Of a stretch of 64,000 bases of DNA, positions 17,206 through 26,016 are shown piece by piece (positions within the stretch are counted from its first letter, which is position 1; every line of letters begins with the position of its first letter). Source of the stretch: Nonomuraea africana (GTDB lineage Bacteria; Actinomycetota; Actinomycetes; Streptosporangiales; Streptosporangiaceae); contig NZ_JADBEF010000001.1 in the NCBI RefSeq assembly GCF_014873535.1, forward strand, positions 1,922,001-1,986,000, in the 5' to 3' direction. A model generated the notes under the pieces. It was not told the origin of the DNA. It made no database searches and saw only the letters and a program-made list of their open reading frames with translations. The position numbers and the translations under genes were made by a program.

Positions 17206-17697
17206 CTAGTGGGTGGCGTGCTTGCCGTGGTCGCTCACCTGGGCGCCGAACCAGGCGTGGAGGGCGGTTACCAGCGCCTTGTCCCCGGTGGTGTAGGTGA
17301 GGCGGGCCCCGTCCGGTGTTTCGGCGTACGCCAGGGTGATGTTCTTGTAGCCCTTGGACAGCTCCGCCAGCCCGGGCATCTGGCCGCCGTGAATCGTGGC
17401 AGGGTCGCCGAAGTCACCGCGGCCGAACTTGGCGGACTCCTCGGTCAGGTGCTCGCGGATCAGCCGGATCTGGGTGGCATCGGCGGGGTCGTCGGCGGTG
17501 ACGGTTTGCACGCCGCCGGTCGTGTTCTTGGTGAACTGGTGGGTGGTGCGGTCGAGGTCGAACGGCATGACCTGGGCGCCTTTGGCGGCCACCTTCGCCT
17601 GTCGCGTCGATGACTGGCTCTGCGTGACTAAGACTGTTGCGCCGACCGCTACCAGTGCGGTGACGAGCAGGGCGAGCATGGATGCCTTACGTGTCAT
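17206..17697 (-). CDS. Membrane-anchored protein with His-rich tail, often annotated 'aspartate carbamoyltransferase'
   Basis: 163 residues: an N-terminal membrane/signal segment (MLALLVTALVAVGATVLVT) and an exported domain with the family's MPFDLDRTTHQFTK start, DFGDPATIHGGQMPG centre and a DHGKHATH end. Databases name such proteins 'aspartate carbamoyltransferase' by mis-propagation; nothing here resembles the real enzyme. Relatives usually sit near copper or other metal genes, as here. Its start overlaps the MarR stop, so both are probably one operon controlled by that MarR. Confidence 0.65.
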   Translation of the reverse strand: MTRKASMLALLVTALVAVGATVLVTQSQSSTRQAKVAAKGAQVMPFDLDRTTHQFTKNTTGGVQTVTADDPADATQIRLIREHLTEESAKFGRGDFGDPATIHGGQMPGLAELSKGYKNITLAYAETPDGARLTYTTGDKALVTALHAWFGAQVSDHGKHATH

Positions 17698-18118
17698 CGA
17701 CAGCCTCCGTCAGTAATGCGAGCGCTCGCAGGACGGCGTCGCGTTCGTCTTCTGGGATCCGGGCCAGTGCGGCGTCGAAGCGCTCCTGGCGGGCGCGCGC
17801 CAGTTGGGCGGCGGCCGTACGGCCTTGTTCGGTGAGGCGTACCAATACGCCTCTGCCGTCGCCAGGTGCTGTGGTCCGTTCAGCCCACCCGCGTGCCACG
17901 AGCTGACCGACGATGCGGCTGGTCGTGCTCTTCTCCAGCCGCAGCCGGTGCACCAGGTCGAGCTGCCGCAACTCGCCCTCTCTGGCCAGTTCGCCGAGTG
18001 CGTGGGCTTCGGACACGGGAATCGGCCGCCCGCATGGCGTCTGGCCCGGTTGGTGCAGTCCGAAGGCTCGAACGAACCGGGCGACTGCTTCTTGCAGCTC
18101 GTGTGACTGCTCCGACAT
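17687..18118 (-). CDS. MarR-family transcriptional regulator
   Basis: 143 residues, standard length. The winged helix is around 45-105, including LRQLDLVHRLRLEKSTTSRI and the wing GDGRGVLVRLTEQG. Coupled to the downstream exported protein. Upstream are AACCAT-type repeats overlapping its own start, suggesting autorepression. The ligand is unknown. Confidence 0.9.
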   Translation of the reverse strand: MSEQSHELQEAVARFVRAFGLHQPGQTPCGRPIPVSEAHALGELAREGELRQLDLVHRLRLEKSTTSRIVGQLVARGWAERTTAPGDGRGVLVRLTEQGRTAAAQLARARQERFDAALARIPEDERDAVLRALALLTEAVDDT

Positions 18119-18157
18119 GGTTCGACCTTACAACCATCTAGTTCGACTATGCAACCA
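18117..18157. promoter_or_regulatory. Putative MarR operator
   Basis: TTCGACCTTACAACCAT is followed after four bases by TTCGACTATGCAACCAT, two direct copies of TTCGAC-N5-CAACCAT (18121-18157) directly upstream of marR. The first also pairs ATGGTT (18117-18122) with AACCAT (18132-18137). Confidence 0.5.
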
Positions 18158-18160
18158 TAT

Positions 18161-18194
18161 GGGGATCTCCCCGCAGAACTGCGGGGAGATCCCC
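18161..18194 (-). terminator. Strong hairpin after the His-rich MFS gene
   Basis: GGGGATCTCCCCGCAG and CTGCGGGGAGATCCCC form a perfect 16-bp stem with a two-base loop, 11 bp beyond the MFS stop. It also insulates marR from the upstream gene. Confidence 0.75.
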
Positions 18195-18204
18195 TGATGC
18201 CGTG

Positions 18205-19533
18205 TCAGTGATGGTGATGAAGGACGGGTTCGTGGTGATGAACCTCGGCCGGTTGGCGCCGGTCGAGTGCCGCCCAGGTGATCACCGCGGTCAGCAGGCC
18301 CGCGGTTGTCAGCAGGCCGCCGACCCAGTTGACCGAGGTGAGGCCGAGCCCGCCGTCGATCGCCGCTCCGCCGAGGTAGATGCCGATCGCGCTGCCGAGC
18401 GTGAACGCGGAGATGTTGGCGGCCGAGGCGACGTCCGGGGCGTGGCCCGCGGCCGTCATGACGCGCAGCTGCAGCGGTGCTACCACGGCGAAGGCCGCCG
18501 CGCCGAACAGCAGCATCATCACCACGGTCGCCACCTTGCTCTCGATGGCCAGGTTCATGGCGAACAGCGCGACCGCGAGAGCGCCAAGAGTGCCGATCAC
18601 GGCGGGCATCAGGGTCTTGTCGGCCAGCTTGCCGCCGAGGCTGTTGCCGGCGAAGAGGCCGACCCCGAACAGCAGCAGGAGTGGCGTGACCCACCCGGCC
18701 TCGAAGCCCGTGACCTCGGTGAGCTGCGGAGCGATGTAGACGTAGCTGGTGAAGACACCGCCGTACCCCAGCATCGTGGTGAGAAGAGCGCCCCAGACGG
18801 CCGGCTTGCGGAGCGCCGCCACCTGCTCGCGCATGGACGGCCCCTGGCCGCCTCCGCCGAGGTGGGCGAGCGCGTGGGCGTCCAGCCCCTCGAACTCCGC
18901 GCCGGCAGGCGCGTGGTGGTCATGGTGGTCATGGTGCTCGTGCTGCGTCTCCTGCGTCTCCTGCGTCTCCTGCGGGGCCGCGGTGCGCGGCAAGGAGGCG
19001 AGGAGCCCCAGCAGCGCCAGTCCGCCGAAGATGACGAGGGTCCAGAAGGTGAACCGCCAGCCGAGCGCCTGGCCGACGGCCGCGCCGATCGGCGCGCCGA
19101 GAATCGTGGAGGCGGTCAGACCGGAGAACACGATCGCGACGGCGCGGCCCTTTCGGGCGGGGTCGACCAGCTCGGCCGCGAAGACGGCGGCGATGCCGAG
19201 GAACGCCCCGTGGGCCATGGCCGAGATGATCCGGCCGGCCATGATGGCCTCGTAGCTCGGACCGAGCGCCGAGATCAGGTTTCCGAGCAGGAACACGCCC
19301 GTGGTGAGCAGCAGCATGGGCCTGCGGCCGAAGCGGGTTCCCAGCGCCGTGAACACGGGGGCGCCGATGGCGACGCCGAGGGCGTAGACGCTTTCCAGGT
19401 GGCCCACGGCGCCGATGGTGACGTTCAGGGCTTCTGCTATCTCGCGGACGACTCCGGCGACGATGAACTCGTCGGCACCCATCGCGAAGGCGCCGAGCAC
19501 CATCGCCCAGATCGCTAGTGGCAACTTTCTCAT
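18205..19533 (-). CDS. MFS (DHA1) exporter with histidine-rich central loop and tail
   Basis: 442 residues, twelve predicted helices, AraJ/CmlR-like DHA1 type (GADEFIVAGVV in helix 1, FGRRP in loop 2-3). Two features are unusual. The central loop contains a QET repeat followed by HEHHDHHDHH (about residues 197-206), and the C-terminus ends in HHHEPVLHHHH. Such clusters bind Cu, Zn or Ni. A CsoR-type palindrome lies upstream at 19597, so a metal-efflux or metal-sensing role is a reasonable inference. The DNA shows 9-bp tandem repeats under both the QET and DHH runs. ATG 19533 is preferred over GTG 19536 for its AAGGAGCTC spacing. Confidence 0.88.
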   Translation of the reverse strand: MRKLPLAIWAMVLGAFAMGADEFIVAGVVREIAEALNVTIGAVGHLESVYALGVAIGAPVFTALGTRFGRRPMLLLTTGVFLLGNLISALGPSYEAIMAGRIISAMAHGAFLGIAAVFAAELVDPARKGRAVAIVFSGLTASTILGAPIGAAVGQALGWRFTFWTLVIFGGLALLGLLASLPRTAAPQETQETQETQHEHHDHHDHHAPAGAEFEGLDAHALAHLGGGGQGPSMREQVAALRKPAVWGALLTTMLGYGGVFTSYVYIAPQLTEVTGFEAGWVTPLLLLFGVGLFAGNSLGGKLADKTLMPAVIGTLGALAVALFAMNLAIESKVATVVMMLLFGAAAFAVVAPLQLRVMTAAGHAPDVASAANISAFTLGSAIGIYLGGAAIDGGLGLTSVNWVGGLLTTAGLLTAVITWAALDRRQPAEVHHHEPVLHHHH

Positions 19534-19596
19534 CACGAGCTCCTTGGAGCTGGACGGTACGGCCCTGCGTGGGCCCTGATGGCCGCCCTAAGCAAC

Positions 19597-19613
19597 ATAC
19601 CTACCGGGGGTAT
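19597..19613. promoter_or_regulatory. CsoR-type operator, imperfect
   Basis: ATACCTACCGGGGGTAT, matching ATACCCC-N3-GGGGTAT with changes in the left half. It lies 64 bp upstream of the His-rich MFS start on the other strand. Confidence 0.55.
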
Positions 19614-19717
19614 TCCCGGGAGGGCAAACGAATTGTGGTCGAGCACGTATCGAGTCGCGTGCGCTGTCGTTGACCCTCCGTGCGTGATGGTGGCGAGCTC
19701 GCCGTCACAGGCTTACT

Positions 19718-19732
19718 TACCCCCTGGGGGTA
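19718..19732. promoter_or_regulatory. CsoR-type operator, perfect
   Basis: TACCCCCTGGGGGTA, a perfect 15-bp palindrome of the actinobacterial CsoR box type. It is about 90 bp upstream of the MFS start at 19824. Confidence 0.75.
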
Positions 19733-19754
19733 TGTCACGTTTCCTGGCGCAGAG

Positions 19755-19769
19755 ACCCCAAGGGGGTAT
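19755..19769. promoter_or_regulatory. CsoR-type operator, second copy
   Basis: ACCCCAAGGGGGTAT, 37 bp downstream of the perfect site and 54 bp before the MFS start at 19824. Confidence 0.65.
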
Positions 19770-19823
19770 CGAGTGTGGACCTTCACCCCTCATTTCGCAG
19801 ACGCGAGGAATCAGGAGAGCGGC

Positions 19824-21245
19824 ATGAATGCCGTCAACCCACGCAGGTGGTGGGCGCTCGTCGTGCTCGCCGCCGCGCAGTTCATGGTCATCATGGACAC
19901 GTCCATCATCGGAGTCGCGCTCCCCGACATGCAGCGCGACCTCGGCTTCACCCAAGGCAGCCTGCAGTGGGTGTTCAACGCCTACGTGGTCGCCTTCGGC
20001 GGGCTGCTCCTGCTCGGCGGCCGGTTGTCGGACCTGTTCGGCGCCCGCAAGGTCTTCACCACCGGCTGGGTCATCCTGACCGCCGGCTCGGTGGTGGCGG
20101 CCGCCGCGGGCAACGCCTGGGTCGAGATCCTCGGCCGCGCCGTCCAGGGCGTCGGCGGGGCGCTCATCGCGCCCGCCGCGATGACGCTGCTCATGATGCT
20201 GTTCGGGCACAACCCGCGCGAGCTGGGCAAGGCCATGGCGCTGTACGGCGCGGCGGCTCCCGCTGGTGGCACCGCGGGCGTGTTCCTCGGCGGCGTCATC
20301 ACCCAGTACCTGAGCTGGCCCTGGGTCTTCATCATCTACATCCCGATCGGTCTGGTCACCCTGGCCGCGATCCCCGCACTGCTCCCGGCGACGCAGGGCA
20401 AGCGGGGCTCGGTCGACGTGCTCGGCGCCATCGCGGTCACGGCCGGCATCGCGCTGGCCGTCTACACCATCGTCAGCGCCCCTGAGCAGAGCATGACCGT
20501 CACGCTGATCGAGGGCGTGGGCGCCGCCGTCCTGCTCGGCCTGTTCCTGGTCATCCAGCGCAGCGTGCGCGAGCCGCTCATGCCGCTGAAGATCTGGAAG
20601 GCCCCCGGCCTGGCCACCGCCAACCTGGCGATGGCGCTGCTGGGCGCCGCCTGGATCCCGATGTGGTACTTCCTCAATCTCTACCTGCAGCAGGTGCTCG
20701 GCTACGGGGCCTTCGCCAGCGGCGCGGCGTTGCTGCCCATGACCGTGGCCATCTTGATCTTCATGATCGGCATCACCGCCCGGCTGCTCGGCAGGTTCGG
20801 TGCCAAGCCGCTCATCGTCCTGGGTCTGGCCGTCCTCGCGGCCGGCGTGCTGGGGCTGAGCCTGGTGCGTGCCGACGGCGCGTTCGCCTCCGACGTGCTT
20901 CCGGCGAGCCTGATCGCCGCGATAGGCATGTCGCTGGCCTACATCCCCGCGATGATGTCCGCGATGTCTGGAGCGCGGCCCGAGGAGAGCGGTCTGGCGT
21001 CGGGCATCGTCAACACCACCTACAACGTGGGGTCGGCGCTCGGCCTGGCCGTCATGACCGCCGTCGCGACCTCCCAGGGCGCTGCCGAACTGGGCAACCT
21101 GCTCAAGCTGACCGACGGCTTCCAGGCGGCGTTCGTCGGGGCCGGCGTGCTGGCGGCCGGGGGAGCGGTGCTCACGCTGGCGCTCATGCGGAGGCCCAGG
21201 CAGGCCGTCCAGGAGGGCCCCGTGACGGAGAAGATCGGAGCCTGA
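19824..21245 (+). CDS. MFS drug:H+ antiporter (DHA2, EmrB/QacA type)
   Basis: 473 residues, 14-helix DHA2 family. Motif A is [14 protein letters not shown], motif D1 lies in helix 1 ([15 protein letters not shown]), and motif C is [11 protein letters not shown]. Expected to export cationic drugs or toxic metabolites by proton exchange. ATG 19824 follows CAGGAGAGC. Two CsoR-type operators in its promoter and csoR immediately downstream place it under copper control by inference, which is unusual for this family. A perfect hairpin terminator follows. Confidence 0.92.
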   Translation: MNAVNPRRWWALVVLAAAQFMVIMDTSIIGVALPDMQRDLGFTQGSLQWVFNAYVVAFGGLLLLGGRLSDLFGARKVFTTGWVILTAGSVVAAAAGNAWVEILGRAVQGVGGALIAPAAMTLLMMLFGHNPRELGKAMALYGAAAPAGGTAGVFLGGVITQYLSWPWVFIIYIPIGLVTLAAIPALLPATQGKRGSVDVLGAIAVTAGIALAVYTIVSAPEQSMTVTLIEGVGAAVLLGLFLVIQRSVREPLMPLKIWKAPGLATANLAMALLGAAWIPMWYFLNLYLQQVLGYGAFASGAALLPMTVAILIFMIGITARLLGRFGAKPLIVLGLAVLAAGVLGLSLVRADGAFASDVLPASLIAAIGMSLAYIPAMMSAMSGARPEESGLASGIVNTTYNVGSALGLAVMTAVATSQGAAELGNLLKLTDGFQAAFVGAGVLAAGGAVLTLALMRRPRQAVQEGPVTEKIGA

Positions 21246-21251
21246 GTGGCC

Positions 21252-21277
21252 GGGGGCGTGCCCACGGGCACGCCCCC
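21252..21277 (+). terminator. Hairpin terminator after the DHA2 exporter
   Basis: GGGGGCGTGCCC and GGGCACGCCCCC, a perfect 12-bp stem with a two-base loop, six bases after the stop at 21245. Confidence 0.75.
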
Positions 21278-21284
21278 ATTGCTC

Positions 21285-21301
21285 ATACCCTAGGGGGGTA
21301 T
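21285..21301. promoter_or_regulatory. CsoR-type operator of csoR-copZ-copA
   Basis: ATACCCTAGGGGGGTAT, directly upstream of csoR. This gives the usual autoregulatory arrangement, in which apo-CsoR binds and Cu(I) releases it. Confidence 0.8.
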
Positions 21302-21340
21302 AGTATGTTGAAGACAGCGAAACCGGAGGGAGGCGTGGAG

Positions 21341-21622
21341 ATGGCTGGATGCGGCGACAAGAAGCAGGATCTCGCGATGCGGCTGCGCCGGGTCGAGGGA
21401 CAGATCCGCGGCCTGCAGCGCATGGTCGAAGACGACAAGTACTGCATCGACACCCTCACCCAGGTGTCGGCGGCCACCAGCGCGCTGCGCTCGTTCGCCC
21501 TCTCGCTGCTCGAAGACCACCTGGTCCAGTGCGTCGCCGCACCTGCCTCGAAGGGCGGCCCCGAGGCCACCGCCAGGGTCAGGGAAGCCGCAGATGCCAT
21601 CGCCAGACTTGTCCGTTCCTGA
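21341..21622 (+). CDS. csoR: Copper-sensing transcriptional repressor CsoR
   Basis: 93-residue DUF156/CsoR protein. The Cu(I) ligands of the Cys-His-Cys set are present: Cys in [11 protein letters not shown], then His and Cys in EDHLVQC. The basic [15 protein letters not shown] helix is the DNA-contact region. ATG 21341 has GGAGGGAGG seven bases upstream; the in-frame ATG at 21305 abuts the operator and is less likely. First gene of csoR-copZ-secreted protein-copA. Copper binding should derepress this operon and, judging by operators, both flanking MFS genes. Confidence 0.93.
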   Translation: MAGCGDKKQDLAMRLRRVEGQIRGLQRMVEDDKYCIDTLTQVSAATSALRSFALSLLEDHLVQCVAAPASKGGPEATARVREAADAIARLVRS

Positions 21623-21643
21623 CCAGCTGAAGGAGAGATCGAT

Positions 21644-21856
21644 ATGAGCACCGCCACCTACACCGTGAAGGGCATGACCTGCGGACACTGCGTCAGCTCG
21701 GTCAAGGAGGAGGTCACCGAGGTGGCCGGCGTCACGAACGTCCAGGTCGACCTCGCCACCGGGCTGCTGACCGTTGAGAGCGACAACCCCATCGACGCGG
21801 CGGAGATCGCGGCCGCGGTCGAGGCCGCCGGATACGAAGTGGCGGACCAGTCATGA
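21644..21856 (+). CDS. copZ: Copper chaperone CopZ (heavy-metal-associated domain)
   Basis: 70 residues, a single HMA ferredoxin-like fold with the copper site GMTCGHC near the N-terminus. It delivers Cu(I) to CsoR and to the CopA ATPase. GAAGGAGAG precedes ATG 21644. The stop overlaps the next start (ATGA). Confidence 0.93.
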   Translation: MSTATYTVKGMTCGHCVSSVKEEVTEVAGVTNVQVDLATGLLTVESDNPIDAAEIAAAVEAAGYEVADQS

Positions 21857-22878
21857 ACACTCCCGCCAAGCTCGCCACCTACGTCGCGGGCCTCGCCCTT
21901 GTCTTCGGCGCGGCCCTCGGCGTGGGCAGCGCGGTCGGCGAGGTCGGCACCCCGCCCAAGACGACCACCCACAGCGAGAGCACCGCCCCGAGCGCAGGCC
22001 ACGGCGACAGCGCGGGCCACGGCGACCAGGGCGACGCCACCACGACACCCGCACAAGCAGCTGCACAAGATACCCCCGGGGGGCTACAAGTGTCTGAGAA
22101 CGGCTACACCCTGACCCCGCTCACCGCGACGATCAAGCCCGGCGAGCCCACCGATTTCCGCTTTACCGTGACGGGCGCCGACGGCAAGCCGGTCACCGAC
22201 TACCAGGTCCAGCACGACAAGAAGCTCCACTTCATCGTCGTCTCCCGTGACCTGGGTAGCTTCCAGCACCTGCACCCGGTCGAGGCGGGCGGTGGCGTCT
22301 GGTCGGTCAAGCTCACCTTCCCTGCCGCGGGCACGTATCGTGCCTTCGCCGATTTTGCTCCCACCGGTGCGAGCGCGCTGACTCTGGGCGCGGACGTGCT
22401 CGTGGCAGGCGACTACGCGCCCAAGGCGCTGCCACAGGCAAGCCGTACGGCCAGCGTCGACGGCTACACGGTCACCCTCGACGGCGACCTGACCCCCGGC
22501 CAGGCGAGCAAGCTCACCCTCAAGGTCAGCAAGGACGGCAAGCCGGTCACCGACCTGCAGCCCTACCTCGGCGCCTACGGCCACCTGGTGGCCCTTCGCG
22601 CCAGGGACCTGGCCTACCTGCACGTGCACCCGGACGGCGCACCCGGCGACGGCAAGACCCAGGCCGGCCCCGAGATCGTCTTCTACGCCGAGGTGCCCAG
22701 CGCCGGCGACTACCGGCTGTTCCTCGACTTCCAGCACGAGGGCGAGGTCCGCACCGCCGACTTCACACTCGGCGCCGGCCAGGCGACGGCGGCGTCCACC
22801 GCCGGCCCGTCGGCCAGCCCGTCGAGCAGCCCGAGCAGCAAGGGCGCCGACCACGACTCCACCCCGCACGGCCACTGA
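21853..22878 (+). CDS. Exported copper-associated protein
   Basis: 341 residues. An N-terminal membrane segment ([20 protein letters not shown]) is followed by a His/Ser/Thr-rich low-complexity stretch ([10 protein letters not shown]) and two immunoglobulin-like halves. In each half a HLHP/HVHP-type motif occurs: [16 protein letters not shown] and [13 protein letters not shown]. The C-terminus is again Ser/Pro-rich and ends HDSTPHGH. This architecture is found next to copZ/copA in actinomycetes and probably binds metal in the cell wall. It is translationally coupled to copZ. A CsoR-like palindrome lies within its coding region at 22070. Confidence 0.8.
   Translation: MNTPAKLATYVAGLALVFGAALGVGSAVGEVGTPPKTTTHSESTAPSAGHGDSAGHGDQGDATTTPAQAAAQDTPGGLQVSENGYTLTPLTATIKPGEPTDFRFTVTGADGKPVTDYQVQHDKKLHFIVVSRDLGSFQHLHPVEAGGGVWSVKLTFPAAGTYRAFADFAPTGASALTLGADVLVAGDYAPKALPQASRTASVDGYTVTLDGDLTPGQASKLTLKVSKDGKPVTDLQPYLGAYGHLVALRARDLAYLHVHPDGAPGDGKTQAGPEIVFYAEVPSAGDYRLFLDFQHEGEVRTADFTLGAGQATAASTAGPSASPSSSPSSKGADHDSTPHGH
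22070..22086. promoter_or_regulatory. CsoR-like site inside a coding sequence
   Basis: ATACCCCCGGGGGGCTA within the exported-protein gene, 841 bp before copA. It could be a road-block, an internal promoter operator, or chance within codons for DTPGGL. Confidence 0.35.
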
Positions 22879-22910
22879 CGCAGGATCGCGACGTCAAGAA
22901 AGGAGAGGTG

Positions 22911-25151
22911 ATGACTTCCGTCACCGATGACCTGCAGAACGCGGTCGAACTCTCGATCGGCGGGATGACCTGCGCCTCATGCGCCAACAGGATCGAGCGC
23001 AAGCTGAACAAGCTCGAGGGCGTGACCGCGATGGTCAACTACGCGACGGAGAAGGCGAAGGTCACCTTTCCCGAGGGAATCGACCCGCAGCAGCTGATCG
23101 CCACCGTGGAGTCGGCGGGCTACACCGCCGCGCTGCCGGCCCCGCCCAAGAGCGAGGCGGCCGCCGGTGAGCAGGAGCCGGAGGACGAGCTCCGTCCGCT
23201 GCGCAGCCGCCTGATCACCTCCGTGGTGCTGGCCGTGCCGGTGATCGCGATGGCGATGATCCCGCCGCTGCAGTTCACCAACTGGCAGTGGCTGTCGCTG
23301 ACGCTGGCCGCCCCGGTGGTGGTCTACGCGGGCTGGCCGTTCCACAAGGCCGCCTGGACGAACCTGCGCCACGGCGCCGCCACGATGGACACGCTGATCT
23401 CGCTCGGCACCATCGCCGCGCTCGGCTGGTCGCTGTGGGCGCTGTTCTTCGGTACGGCGGGCACGCCCGGCATGACCCACCCGTTCGCCTTCACCATCGA
23501 GCGCACCGACGGCTCCGGCAACATCTATCTCGAGGCCGCGGCGGGCGTGACGGCGTTCATCCTGGCCGGACGCTACTTCGAGGCCAGGTCCAAGCGTCGC
23601 GCGGGCGCCGCGCTGCGTGCCCTGCTGGAGCTGGGCGCCAAGGACGTCGCGGTCCTGCGCGACGGCACCGAGGTCCGCATTCCCACCGACCAGCTCGCCG
23701 TCGGCGACCGGTTCGTCGTACGGCCCGGCGAGAAGATCGCCACCGACGGCGTCATCGAGGAGGGCTCGAGCGCGGTCGACGCCTCCATGCTGACCGGCGA
23801 GTCCGTGCCGGTAGAGGTGCGGCCGGGCGATGCCGTCACCGGCGCCACCGTGAACGCGGGCGGCCGCCTGGTCGTCCGCGCCACCCGGATCGGCTCCGAC
23901 ACCCAGCTGGCCCAGATGGCCAAGCTCGTGGAGGACGCGCAGACCGGCAAGGCGCAGGTCCAGCGGCTCGCCGACCGGATCTCCGGCATCTTCGTGCCGA
24001 TCGTGATCGCGCTGGCCCTCGGCACGCTCGGCTTCTGGCTGGGCACCGGTGACGGCGTGGGCGCGGCCTTCACCGCCGCGGTGGCGGTGCTGATCATCGC
24101 CTGCCCCTGCGCGCTCGGACTGGCCACCCCGACCGCACTGCTGGTCGGCACGGGCAGGGGAGCGCAACTCGGCATCCTGATCAAGGGCCCCGAAGTACTG
24201 GAGTCCACCCGCCGGATCGACACCGTCGTGCTGGACAAGACCGGCACGGTCACCGAGGGCAGGATGACCCTCACCGACGTGCACCTGGCCGACGGCGAGG
24301 ACGAGAACGAGGTCCTGCGCCTGGCGGGCGCCCTGGAGCACGCCTCCGAGCACCCGATCGCCCAGGCCATCGCCAAGGGAGCCAGCCAGCGGGTCGGCGA
24401 GCTGCCCACGCCGGAGGACTTCGCCAACGTCGAAGGGCTCGGCGTGCAGGGCATCGTCGACGGGCACGCGGTGCTGGTCGGCCGGCCCAAGCTGCTTGCC
24501 GAGTGGTCACAGCACCTCACGGCCGACCTGGAGCGCTCCCTGCACGAGGCTCAGGCGGCAGGCCGTACGGCTGTCGCGGTCGGCTGGGACGGCAAGGCTC
24601 GCGCCGTCCTCGTGGTCGCCGACACGGTCAAGCCCACCAGCAAGGAGGCCATCCAGCAGCTTCGCGCCCTCGGCCTCACGCCCGTCCTGCTGACCGGCGA
24701 CAACGAGGCGGTGGCCAAGACCGTCGCGGCCGAGGTCGGCATCGACGAGGTGATCGCCGAGGTCCTGCCCGCCGACAAGGTGGACGTCGTCAAGGAGCTG
24801 CAGGCCGAGGGCAAGGTCGTGGCGATGGTCGGCGACGGGGTCAACGACGCCGCCGCGCTCGCCCAGGCCGACCTGGGCCTGGCCATGGGGACCGGCACCG
24901 ACGCGGCGATCGAGGCCTCCGACCTCACGCTGGTGCGTGGCGACCTGCGGGTGGCGGCGGATGCCATCAGGCTCTCGCGCCGGACGCTCGCCACGATCAA
25001 GAGCAACCTGTTCTGGGCCTTCGCCTACAACGTGGCCGCCCTGCCGCTGGCGGCGATGGGCCTGCTCAACCCGATGATCGCCGGTGCCGCGATGGCGTTC
25101 TCGAGCGTCTTCGTGGTCAGCAACAGCCTGCGGCTGCGCCGCTTCAAGTAA
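22911..25151 (+). CDS. copA: Cu(+)-exporting P1B-type ATPase CopA
   Basis: 746 residues. An N-terminal HMA with GMTCASC (18-24) is followed by eight membrane helices including the ion-site CPC (Cys398 and Cys400), the phosphatase TGES, the phosphorylated Asp442 in DKTGT, the nucleotide-site EHPIAQAI and the hinge GDGVNDAA (about 641). Pumps Cu(I) out of the cytoplasm. ATG 22911 follows AAAGGAGAGGTG. Last gene of the csoR operon; a strong hairpin follows. Confidence 0.95.
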   Translation: MTSVTDDLQNAVELSIGGMTCASCANRIERKLNKLEGVTAMVNYATEKAKVTFPEGIDPQQLIATVESAGYTAALPAPPKSEAAAGEQEPEDELRPLRSRLITSVVLAVPVIAMAMIPPLQFTNWQWLSLTLAAPVVVYAGWPFHKAAWTNLRHGAATMDTLISLGTIAALGWSLWALFFGTAGTPGMTHPFAFTIERTDGSGNIYLEAAAGVTAFILAGRYFEARSKRRAGAALRALLELGAKDVAVLRDGTEVRIPTDQLAVGDRFVVRPGEKIATDGVIEEGSSAVDASMLTGESVPVEVRPGDAVTGATVNAGGRLVVRATRIGSDTQLAQMAKLVEDAQTGKAQVQRLADRISGIFVPIVIALALGTLGFWLGTGDGVGAAFTAAVAVLIIACPCALGLATPTALLVGTGRGAQLGILIKGPEVLESTRRIDTVVLDKTGTVTEGRMTLTDVHLADGEDENEVLRLAGALEHASEHPIAQAIAKGASQRVGELPTPEDFANVEGLGVQGIVDGHAVLVGRPKLLAEWSQHLTADLERSLHEAQAAGRTAVAVGWDGKARAVLVVADTVKPTSKEAIQQLRALGLTPVLLTGDNEAVAKTVAAEVGIDEVIAEVLPADKVDVVKELQAEGKVVAMVGDGVNDAAALAQADLGLAMGTGTDAAIEASDLTLVRGDLRVAADAIRLSRRTLATIKSNLFWAFAYNVAALPLAAMGLLNPMIAGAAMAFSSVFVVSNSLRLRRFK

Positions 25152-25161
25152 CCGATCCGAC

Positions 25162-25190
25162 CGGCCCCGAGCACACCGTGCTCGGGGCCG
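25162..25190 (+). terminator. Rho-independent terminator after copA
   Basis: CGGCCCCGAGCAC and GTGCTCGGGGCCG, a perfect 13-bp stem with loop ACC, followed by CCGTTTCTTT. Confidence 0.85.
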
Positions 25191-25260
25191 CCGTTTCTTT
25201 CCGCAATGGACGGAATAGCCGAGCAGGACGCCGAGTTGGTGCGGCCAAGGAGGTAAGGGC

Positions 25261-25341
25261 ATGAACAGCAACAGCGCGGTGTGGCTGCGCTGGACCGTGC
25301 CCTGCCACCCCACGGTCAGCCGGCCCAGCCCGTCCGCCTAG
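25261..25341 (+). CDS. Possible 26-residue leader peptide
   Basis: ATG at 25261 follows an excellent AAGGAGG ribosome site and reads MNSNSAVWLRWTVPCHPTVS and on to a stop at 25339-25341, ending 47 bp before marC. The translation is unremarkable (two Trp, two Pro-rich patches). The strong ribosome site is the main evidence. It could be a regulatory upstream ORF for marC. Confidence 0.35.
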   Translation: MNSNSAVWLRWTVPCHPTVSRPSPSA

Positions 25342-25388
25342 CCACAGCGCAGCCGGACGGGGTCAACCGTCCACCGTGGGGTAACACC

Positions 25389-26000
25389 ATGTCTTCCACC
25401 CTCTTCGTCCAGGCCTTCGTCACGCTGCTCGTCATCTTCGATCCGCTCGCCGCCATTCCGGTCTTCCTGACGCTCACCCGGAGCCAGACCCCGGTCGTGC
25501 GCCGCCGTACCGCCAGAACATCGGTCCTCGTCGCGGCGGGCATCGTGTCCCTGTTCGCGGTCGCCGGCAACCGGCTGCTGGACGCGCTCGGCATCTCGCT
25601 GCAGGCCCTGCAGGTGGCGGGTGGAGTTCTGCTGGCGCTCATCGCGCTGGACCTGCTCAAGGCCGACTGCGCACGGGATCGGGCGAACGCCGCGAGTGGG
25701 GCGGTGGCCTTCGTCCCGTTGGGCACACCGTTGCTGGCGGGACCGGGGGCGATCGCGGCGACCATGCTCTACATCGAGCAGGCGGGCGACGGCCCGGCGG
25801 TGGCCGCGGTCGCGCTGGCTCTTGCCGCCGCGCTCCTGGTGACGTGGCTGACCCTGCGGTTCTCGCCCCTCATCGAACGGCTGCTGAAGGACAACGGCCT
25901 CAACCTCATGACCCGCATCATGGGGCTGCTCGCCGCGGCGATAGCCGTACAGCTCATCGCCGGAGCCCTCCAGCACTGGGTCACGTGGGGCGTGTCCTAG
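25389..26000 (+). CDS. MarC-family membrane protein
   Basis: 203 residues and six helices. Typical MarC blocks are FVTLLVIFDPLAAIPVFLTL at the start and FVPLGTPLLAGPGAIAATML in the second repeat. Function of the family is unsettled; it was once linked to multiple antibiotic resistance. ATG 25389 has no strong ribosome site of its own (GGGGTAACACC), consistent with coupling to the small ORF upstream. Ends 16 bp from the convergent LuxR gene. Confidence 0.9.
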   Translation: MSSTLFVQAFVTLLVIFDPLAAIPVFLTLTRSQTPVVRRRTARTSVLVAAGIVSLFAVAGNRLLDALGISLQALQVAGGVLLALIALDLLKADCARDRANAASGAVAFVPLGTPLLAGPGAIAATMLYIEQAGDGPAVAAVALALAAALLVTWLTLRFSPLIERLLKDNGLNLMTRIMGLLAAAIAVQLIAGALQHWVTWGVS

Positions 26001-26016
26001 AGCGCGCAGTTCCGGT

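Noticed and set aside
17206..17697. Annotation as aspartate carbamoyltransferase
   Set aside because: No carbamoyl-phosphate motifs; a small membrane-anchored protein that only carries this inherited name.
18940..18980. Tandem 9-bp repeats considered as CRISPR or VNTR
   Set aside because: They are in-frame codon repeats of the MFS loop (QET, DHH) without spacers.
21305..21340. ATG at 21305 as csoR start
   Set aside because: It abuts the CsoR operator; a strong ribosome site precedes 21341.
22977..24467. 496-codon reverse frame opposite copA
   Set aside because: Shadow of the CopA coding frame.
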